Source: Nematostella vectensis (taxonomy: Eukaryota; Cnidaria; Anthozoa; Actiniaria; Edwardsiidae). Taken from it: a stretch of 60,000 bases of DNA. The position numbers were made by a program, and so were the translations under genes. Shown here in pieces: positions 1-13,019 of the stretch. The notes under the pieces are model-generated. The model made no database searches, was not told where the DNA came from, and saw nothing but the letters and a program-made list of their open reading frames with translations. How positions within the stretch are numbered: position 1 is the first letter of the stretch; every line of letters starts with the position of its first letter. The stretch is from the NCBI RefSeq assembly GCF_932526225.1, contig NC_064041.1, positions 6,595,042 to 6,655,041 of the forward strand, written 5' to 3'.

Positions 1-197
1 GTGTTTGGTCGATGACCACATTTCGTTTCCCACTATAAAGCTTTACGCCAAAAGTCTCGTCTAGCTCGGTCACGTCATCATCCCTTATGGTCACTGTGAA
101 GCATGAGGTGTTCGTCCCATACGGAATAGTGACGGTGAAGTTACTGAGATGTATAAAATCCCTTCCAACTGACGTACTGATGTGGTACGTGCTGACA
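1..197 (-). CDS. Calx-beta gene exon 22: domain 11 C-half, cut by the window edge
   Basis: Acceptor TTTACAG, phase 2. It encodes VSTYHISTSVGRDFIHLSNF, then IRDDDVTELDETFGVKL, and continues left of position 1 without a donor. The gene therefore continues outside the window. Confidence 0.85.
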
Positions 198-3100
198 CTG
201 TAAAGAAATGGCAAGTAGCCGGTTTCTAAATGGGTCTGAATTATGTTTCCTGGCTTTTTTTCCCCAAACCCCTATTTCCCCGTTTCTGAAAGCTAAACTA
301 AAGCCTAGTACCAAAAACTCGCAGAAAGCACCATGTGGAGGCTACATTGAACAAAGGTTCTTATACGTGCTTTCACTTTTAACGGTAATACAATTTATCC
401 GAGTAGATGTAAAAGACGGGTACTTTGTAAGAGACGGGTATAACTCTCTCTTCTCTTCTTTGACCATTAGTTAGATGGTAATACGTACTTGTAAGAGACG
501 GGTACAACTCTCTCTGTCCCCTACTATTATATAGATGGTAATACGTCTTTGTAAGAGACAGGTATAACTCTCTCCCCTCTGACTATTAGTTAAAGGGTAT
601 AATACGTACTTGTAAGAGACGGGTATAACTCTACTCTCCCCTCTGTCCAATAGTCAGAATGGTAATACGTAATTGTAAGAGACGGGAAAAATTTCACTCC
701 CCACTGACGATTAGTTAGATGGTCAAACGTACTTGTAAGAGACAGGTATAACTCTCTCCCCTCTGACCATTAGTTAGATGGTAATACGTACTTGTAAGAG
801 ACAGGTATAACTCTCTCCCCTCTGACCATTAGTTAGATGGTAATACGTACTTGTAAGAGACGGGTATAACTCTCTCCCCTCTGACCAATAGTTAGATGGT
901 AATACGTACTTGTAAAAGACGGGTATAACTATCTCCCCTCTGACCAATAGTTAGATGGTAATACGTACTTGTAAAAGACGGGTATAACTCTCTACCCTCT
1001 GACCATTAGTTTAGATGGTAAAACGTACTTGTAAGAGACGGGTATAACTCTCTCCCTTCTGACCATTACTTAGATGGTAATACGTCCTTGTAAGTGACGG
1101 GTATAACTCTCTCCCCTTTGACCAATAGTTAGATGGTAATACGTACTTGTAAGAGACGGGTATAACTCTATCCCCTCTGACCAATAGTTAAAATGGTAAT
1201 ACGTACTTGTAAGAGACGGGTATAACACTCTCTTCTCTGACCAATAGTTAGATGGTAATACGTACTTGTAAGAGACGGGTATAGCTGTCTCCCCTCTGAC
1301 CATTAGTTAGATGCTAATACGTACTTGTAAGAGACGGGTATAACACTCTCTTCTCTGACCAATAGTTAGATGGTAATACGTACTTGTAAGAGACAGGTAT
1401 AACTCTCTCCCCTCTGACCATTAGTTAGATGGTAATACTTACTTGTAAGAGACGGATATAACTCTCTCCCCTCTGACCAATAGTTAAAATGGTAATACGT
1501 ACATGTAAGAGACGGGTATAACTCTCTCCCCTCTGACCATTAGTTAGATGGTAATACGTACTTGTAAGAGACGGGTATAACTCTATCCCCTCTGACCAAT
1601 AGTTAAAATGGTAATACGTACATGTAAGAGACGGGTATAACTCTCTCCCCTCTGACCATTAGTTAGATGGTAATACGTACTTGTAAGAGACGGGTATAAC
1701 TCTCTCCCCTCTGACCAATAGTTAAAATGGTAATACGTACTTTTGAGAGACGTGTATAACTTTCTCCCCTCTGACCATTAGTAAGATGGTAATACGTACT
1801 TGTAAAAGACGGGTATAAGTCTCTCCCCTCTGACCATTAGTTAGATGGTAATACATACTTGTAAAATACGGGTATAGCTGTCTCCCCCGTGACCATTAGT
1901 TAGATGGTAATACGTACTTGTAAGAGACGGATATAACTCTCTCACCTCTGACCATTAGTTAGATGGTAATACATACTTGTAAAATACGGGCATAACTCTA
2001 CTCTCCCCTCTGTCCATTAGTTAGATGGTAAGACGTTACTTGTAAGTGACGGGTTTAACTCTACTCACCCCTTTGACCAATAGTTAAAATAGTAATACGT
2101 ACTTGTAAGAGACGGGTATAACTCTCTTCCCCTATGATAGTTAAATGGTAATACGTACTCTTGTAAGAGACGGGTATACCTCTCTTCCCCTATGATAGTT
2201 AAATGGTAATACGTACTTGTAAGAGACGGGTATATCTCTCTCCCCTTTGACCACCATCACGCACACTTTAGCGTATCCTTGAGACTCGTTTACAGACTGA
2301 GCATTATTGATGAACCCAACCATCACTGAAACAAGAAGAACAGCTCAGCTAAGATATAAATAACTCGAATAAAATTGGTACCAAGGCAAGAGTTTCATCT
2401 TCACAATGTACCCTTTTGAAGCCGTTATGTTTTGAGTCAAACATACTAGAAGACCGGGTATTATTTCACTTTTGTATCCCAATGATGAATTGTCATTGGT
2501 TAATACAGGTCACGTGTACATTTTCACAGGACAAATATAAGGCGATACCTGCCAGCCAAAGAGATATGTGTTATGTGAAAATTTTATGTCCTGCGCACCC
2601 GCTCAACCAATCCTGGGTGCGCGCCTGATTCCTAATATACTACCCGCGCTTTCGCGTTCATCCGGGACATACCATGATCGTCATTGATGATTTGAACCTC
2701 GCTCGTATTCTTACTCTCCACCACGTACACGAACGGCTGTTCGGTGGTTAAGACGATGTCAAATTGCTCAAGATATTCTACGAGCAGCTCATCGGTTACG
2801 TTTACTTCAATCTGCATAGTGCTTTCTCCCGATGGAGACGGTCCAAAGCTGTAGGTTTGTTTGACGACGCGAGGAAAGTCACGACTGTCGATCGCTGAGC
2901 TGTTCATTGTTGATATGCTATTGGTAGAATAAATCAAGTGACACCCAGTTATCTTAGCTTAGCATGTACTTAGCTCAGAAATAAACGGGGGGAAGCCGAA
3001 TAAAAAAAATTCGTTATAGTGAACTACTTCACGCAGTTTATAATTATAAGTGTGAGTTAGTTGTCTAAGCATTGTCACTAAAAACAGGCAAGCGTCCCAA

Positions 3101-6100
3101 ACGGTCCTTTTACGCCACAATAAGGTATAGTACGAGACATGACCTCGGGCTTAAACTCCTTATCCGAGAAGACAGAAAATCACAAGCTGACCTTAATACG
3201 GATTTGAAGCCGAGACGTCAGGCTTAAAGCCGCATTGTCACCAGTGCACTTCCGGAGGTCCGACGGGAACCTCAAGCGTTAAAAGACAAAAGAATCTATT
3301 AAAATCCGAGATATTTAACATGCCATCCGCCCTAAATTATCAATCACATCCTCGAAGAAACTTGCAATATACAGACTGCTTTCAATATTTTGAAATATTT
3401 TTCGCGATTTCCGTTAAAAATCATCGGAGATTGTAACGTAATCGACCGGAAGTAAAATGGTGACAATGCGGCTTTAAGAAGTAGCCTTCTCACAAGCGTT
3501 TACCCGGTATACCTTTAGGTTTTACGCTTTGCGCCGAGTCGTGGCCGCCATCCTGATTTTGAACGCACGTCTTGGCACGTGGCACGTGTAACAAAACGTG
3601 ACGCTTGCCCCGGCTTTCGCGCGGCCAAATCAAAATAAGATGTCGACCTCGTTATTCGGTGCATAACGAAAAGCCTAACGAAACACTGGGTAAACGACTG
3701 CGAACAGGCCAGCTCTGGAAGCTAAGCTCGTACCACTAAGCTAAGTGGCCTTCTAGATTATGGTATTGGGCAGTTCCGGAACGATGCCATATTCCACCAC
3801 TTTTTAGGAATACCCGAAATACACCAGCCCCTAGGATAATTATCCTAAAAATACATTGTTAAAAAATAATAACGCCCCTAGAAAACCCTCAGGATTTCCA
3901 ATGGAAGAGGTACTTTTTTTTGGAACCACATATTGAATGTTTGTTTTATTTGCGCGCATCCAAACGATGAAAGTACCGCTTTCCAATTCTGCCTGCGAGT
4001 TTGATAAATTGAATTTGAATGAATGGCCCTGTATTTGCTTTGAGGGGACATGCAAGATCCAATAAACTCACTTGTAATAAACTGGAATCAGCGTTTTCCC
4101 GAGAAGCCGCACGGTTAATTTTACAGCTCCTTGGCCTTCTTCAAGGCTAACCGATCTCTCTACAAGCTCCAGTGTTGCTTGAAAGGAAAATAAAAGGAAA
4201 AGTTTCCGCTTACTATATATTTGACAATGGATTTTAAAACTCTGGACGGTGGTGATCGTCGGCAAAATCAATAATAAAACTAAAGGGATAGCACGTTGTG
4301 TGTGGTCAACAGCAATTCTTACCCCTAAAGGATAACATATTAGGTGAGTTCGAAGCAGTTTTGAACTACGAGCACTAAAAACAAACACAAACACAAACCC
4401 CGTTTTTTTTAAATAGCGGTTAAAGCTCAATGGAAAAATATATATTTTTTTTGTCCAAATAGCAGACAGACGTTTTCAATTAAAGACCATATAAACTAAA
4501 CAAATTGTATTGGAAGTTCTTGTATCTAACTTCCCATGGCAATTGCACAACCCAAAGCATGTTGTTTCAACCAATAAATTGGTTACCACAGACTCAAATT
4601 TTAACATATTTTTTGGTCGATTAAACCATCGCGGTTTTCCAGGTGTGTCTGAATTCATGTCCAGTCGTCACAGGATGTAATGGACCACAAAGGTGCCCTC
4701 TCAGGAATAGCATAAGCGGAAACATGTTGAAAACCCCCAAAAAGCAGTTAGTACATGTTTTATACCCTAAAAGATGAGACCATCACTCCTGTCTTCTTTT
4801 AATGGAGAGTTCCCACCCACCCAGGGCTTTAAGCCCTTGTAACCGTAGCAACAGCGCCAGCTTTGCCACGAAACCAACACGTCCAGCTTTTCTTACGCCG
4901 AATCAATTTCGAGAGCTTTATGTTGGGTCGACACATGGAACTCAAATACGTTCAGCACGACAGGGGAACGCGAAGTAAGAATGGATAATCAATGAAAGAG
5001 AAGCTTTTAAAGAGATCTTATGAACCAATACCAAGCAGCTTACCATTGTCGTCGTTGTATATCGTAATAATAGTCTCGTTCTTCTCGTGCGAGTTTGTCT
5101 TAGGCTTAGTCATTCTTCTACTGATTGGGGGTCCTTTATAGTGTCTTAAAGAGTAAAATCGTTTCTCAGTAACTTACCATTGTCGTCGTTGTATATGGTA
5201 ATGATAGTCTCGTTCTTGACGATAGGCTTGGTCTTGTTCGGGGTCAAGCTCTCTAAGACAATCTTGAAAGTCTCATTGTATTCCAAAAAGTCGTCATCGG
5301 TCATAGGTATTAAAAACGTACGCTCTGTCTCAGAAGGAGCAAAGGTGATGTTCAATGTGTAAGGCTCGAAGTCTTGAATAGTTGAGGCCCGAGGTGGGCA
5401 TTTATAGCTGGTGTCGGTGTAGTTATAAAAGCATGTAGAATTGTAAAAGTATGTCGTGTTTGTTGTGTTGGACGAGACTGTAGTATTTAATAAGCATGTG
5501 TAGTTTTTTAGGAATGTGGGCTGTGGAGATCTTGGTGGAGGCTTTGGAAAGCCTGTCGAGCTTGTCGTGATGTCCACCGAAGAAACTCTAAAATTAAAAC
5601 AGAATAAGCTTGTCAAAAATGTGTCTAGATTTTAATAGCAGAACTTATTTTTCCTGGAAGTCGTAGTATAAATGGAAAATAGACAACACACAAAAGAAAA
5701 AGGAGGATACGAGAAATGAAGGAAAGACAAGTAAAGGGAGAAACAAAGGAATATTAAAAGGATGCGAGGTATTACATTCCGTGGTGATAGAAACCTATAT
5801 AGCTGAGGACCGGGCCGGGTTCTTAGAAAGCAAGTTAACTAACCCAGGGATGAATGCCCCTTTTATCCAATCAAACGTCGAGATTTATCACTGGGTTAGC
5901 GCTTACCTGCCCCCTGAATGTATTATATTATAAATGTTTGCCAATTTTTTATGGAAAAATTGATAGAAGACGTAATTCATGAACAATAAGCTATATTCTA
6001 AGCATATTTTAACTCTCTTATAAATATGACCTACTTGACGGTAATATCGACCTCTGTGTTTGGCGTCTTCTCTAGAGTTACTACAATGTGGCAATCAGCT

Positions 6101-9100
6101 TCCGTCAGATTGTACTCCACATGTTTGATCCCGATGTTCACTGTAATTGAAGTAAGATGTTTGAGTTTAACGATATTTGAACTTAAAGTCAAAAGTACAT
6201 GTAAGAGGACGTATGGCAGCGCTAATTGGACTCAAGTTTACCCTTATCCACATCGTCGACAATAGTCACCGTGGCTTCAGTGACCAACAAGTCGACATGA
6301 TCCTGAAAAGTGCTCATATTCACATGGAAAGTCTCTGGCCATTCAGCGTTCATATCGTCTTTTAAAGGTACAGTGTAGGTAACACCCGAAACCCTCGGTG
6401 CGCATTTCACAGCTTGGCCGTCCGCTAATGAATAATCGGCCTTCTCGGACAGCGAGTTGTTGGCCATTATAGGCGTGGCCTTTAGACTGTAAAAAAGAAT
6501 GGATCCAATACATAAGACATCTACATCTACAATATACAAAATAAGTAAGACACTTCGCTTCAGCAAAATTTTTTTTGTGAGGGGGGGGGGGGGTGAGTTC
6601 TCTGATAAAAATCTGACCACCCCCGAAAGAACAAAGAGGTATTTTTTTATGACTTTGCATAACTTCGCGGGACGTATATTGTCGGATTTGGCTACATACC
6701 AGAGTGATCAAGCTTATAGGGGGCCCAGCCACAGTGTTTCATTTCCTTAATTTTAGAGTAAGCACGCAGCTGCTTTGTCTCCTATTATCTTTGTTCTACA
6801 AAGGAATTCTTTTGTCTCAATTCTTCTCGTTCTTTGTGTCGAGGTGCGGATATTGTTCATTTGCCCAATCAAATTGCAGCTTGTAAGAGCTGCGTACTGA
6901 ACCTAATTTTACCAAACGGTACGGTACTGCATAGTTATAACAACATGATCAGAAAGGTGCGGAGTATACAAGTTTAAACGCGGACACGTTATTCCCTCCC
7001 ACTTAATTTCCTACGTTTGATCGTACTCTGTCATTCTAACATCTCGCTTTCTAGTTATTGTTAGCTATAGTATATTAGAGAGCATATACCAGGGGGTGGC
7101 AAAAGAGACCTTGATCCAAGCGCGCGGAATTTTGTTATCAATCTTTTGTAGTATCGTATTTGTCATTCTTGCAAAAGGATATAAAAGTAACAAAGACTAT
7201 AGGGTTTTGATTATGAGGTGACAAATATCGTGGTGTATTAGAGTACACACAACGGAAGACTATGGAAAATTAGTTAATTGTACATACTTGAAATTCATGT
7301 CGATGTCGTTGTTCCCGCTGCAACCAAATTTTAAGACAGCGCCTTCGCCTTCGTTGAACGTGTACAACGTCTCATTAAAGGTGACGTTGCCTGGAAATCA
7401 TATGACTTGTGAGACATTCGGACAAGGAGAACACTTCGACAAATCATTATCAATTACCTCTATCTTCATTCCATATTTTTATCATAGCATCGTCATTTGT
7501 CCCTATATTGGTGTCCAAATCAAATGGAACCAACTTGACCTTGAATGTTTCATCGTTTTCCAGTATGTCGTCTACTGTCACGTACACTGTGACGTTCTTT
7601 GCTGTTTCGTTCGGAGCAAATGTGATTTTCTGCCCGGTGAGCTCGGGGAAATCCCCGGATGAGGCAGTAGCCGTTCCGTCCACACTAGTCAGCCTGTATG
7701 TGTACGAAGTGGATTCAGAAAATAAAACGTAAAAGTAGATATTAAGTAAACTATGAATAAAAATATTGCGTTGCCATGCCTGATACTTGTCAAGTGGTCG
7801 GATCCCATAGAAGGTCCCATCTCCCATTCAAACCCCTTCGGGAAATTCTTGATCCGCCGCTATTTTCCATTGCTTGTTCGTTAAGCCCCTTCTGCACGAG
7901 CAATTTCTAGTTGACAACTAATAGTTGGTGCTGTAGACTGGCAGTTCTTTTGTGACAATTTTTGTTCGTGTAGATGGTGCGAAGTCGGCAATTTTTATGC
8001 GGCAACTTTAGTTTAAGCTAAGCGTCAAAGCTTTTCTCAGCAATTAAAAACTGTCACACATAAGAAATTGACTCAATCGACTATTTTGCTGTTAAAAGTG
8101 ATTGCGCATAAAAAGGTACATACACGGACAATTAATCGCTTCCCTATCCACACGGCTAGTTATAGTTGTCAACTAATATATAGATTTAGGCACTGCCTAA
8201 AAGGGGAGCCAGCATTGAACACCTTTTGTGTTGACTGATCGAGGTATTTTTGGGGGATCTAGGATCCTGCTCTTTACTGAGATTTATTTATTGTACCAAC
8301 CAAATGGATCCAGGCCTTATTCAATAATTTAAATTATGCAGTTAGTTATAGTTGTCAACTAAAAATAAAATTACTCGTTGTAGATGGGGCTTTAATCCAT
8401 TCATTGTTATTATCAATCTTCTTTTGCACTTGTTGAGCTTGCTTGTAAATGACAGTAATTGAAGATAGACTTGGCTACGATTTAAGCATAACTTTGCTTA
8501 TGACTTGGTTGGTCTTCACATGACAGTGCTGAAAAACGCAAGACTAGTTCCAGTACCGCGCGGTTAACCAGCCTTTTTGTTTTGAAATGGCGGCATTTCA
8601 CCGGCGAACTGTCACATTTTAGAAAACTAGACCAAACATAAGGCAAAAATTTTCTTTATGACTCCCTTATTATCACACAAATTTGTCATCTTTTGTACAG
8701 TATGGTTTAAATGCTGTACAGTAAGTCAAAACAGCGACTGAAGTCATCCTTTTGTACTTTTACTCGAATTCAACACTACGATTGTGTTTGTTTTCGCGAG
8801 AGCACGCGCATACGTTATTCAGCACTGTCTCTTCACACTTGGATTGAAAGATTCTTGACTGCAAGGCTGAGTATATAATTTATTTCAGGTACACTATGGG
8901 GTATTGTCAACTACGCATGTAACCAACACGCAAGCTTCAGCGTGACGCCCAGACCATCTAGAACAGCAAAACGATTGTTACTTACAGGATAGTTAGCACG
9001 TGCTCAGGTAGAGTAGCTTTCCCTGCTTTTGTGATCCTCACATTCACTTCTCCCGTGTCTTCGTAGAGCTCATAGGCCGTAGGCGATAATTCAAAGATTT

Positions 9101-12100
9101 CTTTAAAAGAAGAATAACAGGGAACAGCTTTAGTAAAAGGTAAAACGAATATTACCCTTAAATGCATAAAAGACCAAGAACAATGTTTGTACAATTATCT
9201 CTACTCACGGGGAGAATAAAAGTTTAAATTTAATACATAGATATTTTTGTCTTAGACGAGAAGAATTCGGCATTTGATTGAATATTATACGGCGATGCAC
9301 TCGCTCTACCACCGTGGCTATCAAGACAACATGTGAGCAGCACAATTTCGATTTATACCAGCTTTATCAGTAGGACCCGTCGTGCTCTGATGTGCCCTGA
9401 AACATGTATTTGTTACACTGGTGCCGGTTCCTAGAAATCAGGTTAGTATGCTAGCGCAGGGATAAATAAGGTATCTAAACATTTGTTTGGATAAAAGGCA
9501 ATTCATCCCTGGGTTAAACCCGCTTCCTATGAAACCGGCCCTGGATGACAAGAAAAGTTCATGTAATGTTTTTTTACATCCTGTTGGTCCACTTTACAAA
9601 ATTGTCAAGGTGGCCACGGTAGCGCGCGTCGTACCACAGGCTCCCCACCCTATGCGCAGAAACGCTCATGGAGATCGGCAATGCATGCGCGCGCGTCTTT
9701 TTTGTACATCTGAGTGAGAAAAAAAAAACATGAATATAGGAAAAAATACATATTTTCCCTTTCACTTCATTCTTTAAAATCAGATTAGAAATAAAGTTTA
9801 TTCTTCCTTCTTTGCAGTGGTTGGTTTCTTTTCCTCGCATCTCGTTCTTTAGGTGTGTAAAATATTGGGCTTGTTTTGGAAGCTGTTTTGAGGTGAAAAT
9901 GCGACTTCAAAGACATAAATACACATAAGGCTTGCAGCTCCAAACGAGAACTTCCACTTTGGCGCGAAATTGACCCTATAAAACCGATTACCATGAGCAA
10001 GATGTGACTCGTAGTCACATCCCAAAATACGTCTCTACCGAGTTTCGAGGAGAAATATCCTCAAACACCAGGCGAAAAGTGGCAAAAACATCGACTTCTA
10101 TCTTTCGTCCTATGTTCTGATACTTTATCGGTCCATTTTGAATAAAAGGGTCGCCACTCGGAACCCGAATCGAGCCCGAGCACCGTCGAGCTAGGGCTAC
10201 TAAAATACTTCTCCCTCCCCCAAAGAGCAGAACGGAATGAAAATATGAATTCATAAAATGTTCTTTTGCCGGCATTTTGCTCTCAACACTACTACAAGTC
10301 TACGTACGTTACATTTTTTTGCGGGAGAAACGTCGCGACTCGCGGGAAGTAATGTAAAGAAAGAGAAAACGGCCGACAATGAAAAAAAAAATAAAAGATG
10401 ATGGTAAGTAATTTGTGTTAGTGTTGTGAGCTATCAGCTAAAACCGAATACCAATGACTTCTATTCTTTGTTCAACTTAAATAAAAAGTTAAGTCGGGGT
10501 TGAAAGACTTGTTGCCCTGCAGCTTTGTTTGGTATATAAGATTCATACAAATTTCAAATTTTATTTGGACATTTTATAAATATACTTTACTTCCTTGATA
10601 TTATTTTTCAGCTACAACTCTGATAAGAATCTGAAAAAAGGGATTTTTTTATGCCACGGGACGTTTATTATTATCGGATTTGCTAAGTTTTTATAGATTT
10701 AAGAAATGCCAGGGTGATATAGATCTATCTAATTTGCTTATGCTTTATAGTTTTGTAAGCAAATAGCACGTCTATTGCGAACCGGAAGTGGACTTTCCGC
10801 CGAAGTGTACCCCCCCTCCCTCCCATGGGTACGGGCCTGTTTACAAAATATTTTGCTGCTGTGTGAACCTTGTCTATTCCTCATCAAGTTCTTGTAAAAA
10901 ATAGTGTATTCAGTTTTAGAATTACCTTTATCATCATTGACGATCTTGACTTTCAACACGGAGTGGTCACCAATCTTCGCTCTGGCCTCATTCGTCGTGA
11001 GAGTAACTGTGAAGGTTTTGTTAAGTTCCACTATATCATCGTCAAACAGTGGGATGCTTAAGGTCTTAGATGTGTCCGCAGGCTCGAAAATTATCTCTAT
11101 ATAAGGTGGTTGTCTCCTATAGTCGGCAGGGCTTGTGGCGCCCATCATGGCGGTTCCATCCGTAATTGTAACGCTAAGGAAAAAAGGGAAAACAGCCACT
11201 ATTTTACGCTCCCGCTTAATTCCGACTCACTCAAAGAATCCATTTTTATCGGCTTATTCAAGCAACTAAAATGCTTTTATTAAAATATCGTTAATCAGGT
11301 ATTCAACTTCAATCGTGGGTGATTATTTTAACGTTTTCTTCCAAAAAAAACTATTTTCAATTGATCTAATTTAAGTTCACCGAGCCAATAGGCGATTTTC
11401 ACGTACTAATCACGTGACTTTTTGAGGGGCAAATTCAACCCAAAATAAACACAGAAATTATTACGCACTTACGACAGAGAACGACACGAAAAAAAATTTA
11501 AACCATTCAATCAAAATCTGACGAGGAAAGTTCTGGCTAATTCGTAAGGGCAAAAAATGTTGCTTTTTGTTGTTATTATTTTGTCGCTAATAGCCTGAGC
11601 GCGCTAGTTTGCCATCCAAAATTTCACGTGATCTGTTAAGTTCAAGCTGCCTATAAACTTACTTGACTTTAAGCGTAACCGACTGAGTTGCATTGGCCTT
11701 TGTAACAACAATGTCCGCCGTCCCTGCACCTTCATTGACTTCTAGCGTCGGTGACTTAAAGCCAAACGATTCTGAAAGCATTAAGTATTATTAATAGATA
11801 TTTGTGTTTGCTTAAGACTGATACTTGTCCCCTATTTCAGTTGAATGAATTTAATACATGTGATGTGTCATTGTACTCAAGAGAGTAAGAGATTCATAAG
11901 CTTGCTAAAGAAAGTTCTCTAGCTCTCTAAGCCTATAGAGATGCATTGTGCAGTTCAGAAAAGACAAATACTCAATTCTATTTAACGCCCACTCTCTCCA
12001 ATATTTTTTAATAATACTGGACTGGACATTTGAGCAAACATGATTTAGTTTTGAAATCGGGCGGGCGGGCAGGCAGGCAGGTAGACTTTACTACATTTTA

Positions 12101-12644
12101 TATGTCAACGCCCTCCCTTTCTTACCTTTGATGTCGTTATCTATGATGGTAATTTCAACCTCGTTTCTAGTTCCTATGCGGATGTCAGATACCTCTGTGG
12201 ATAAGGCAACCTTAAACTTCTGCGCTGCTTCGACGATAGTATCATCTGTGATCTGGATACTGATAGTTTTCTTCCTATCACTCGTGCCGAAGTTGACAAT
12301 TTGCGCGCTTAAAGCCGTAAAGTCCTCCCCGCCGACAGCTGAACCGTCGCTCGTGGTGACCTTTATATCCACAGCTGCGCTCGGAGCCGGGTTTGTGCGC
12401 TCGATTTCTAGCGTGACCGCTTCAACATCCTCATTTACTGTCAATGCTGTTTGCTTGAATTGGTATGTTACTAGAAGTTAAAGTTACAAATGGAAAAGAC
12501 AAAGTAAATATCTTAACTATGCAGCCGTTTTATTAGTCATTAAAAATCATTATTCCTCACAGAATTGTCAGAAAACGTCTTATATGACCTAAGTTATTAT
12601 TGCTATTGTCATCGCCATCGCCATCATTATCATCATAATCATAA

Positions 12645-12676
<32 letters not shown>

Positions 12677-12946
12677 GCCACCGCCACCGCCACCGCCACC
12701 GCCACCGCCACCGCCACCGCCACCGCCACCGCCACCGCCACCGCCACCGCCACCGCCACCGCCACCGCCACCGCCACCGCCACCGCCACCGCCACCGCCA
12801 CCGCCACCGCCACCGCCACCGCCACCGCCACCGCCACCGCCACCGCTACCGCCACCGCCACCGCCAACGCCACCGCCACCGCCACCGCCACCACCCACCA
12901 CCCACCACCACCGCCACCATCACTACCACCGCCACCGTCGTCGTCG

Positions 12947-13019
<73 letters not shown>

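Noticed and set aside
410-2260. CRISPR-like or phage-like repeat array
   Set aside because: The ~60-bp units are contiguous diverged minisatellite copies without spacers, derived from the neighbouring exon.
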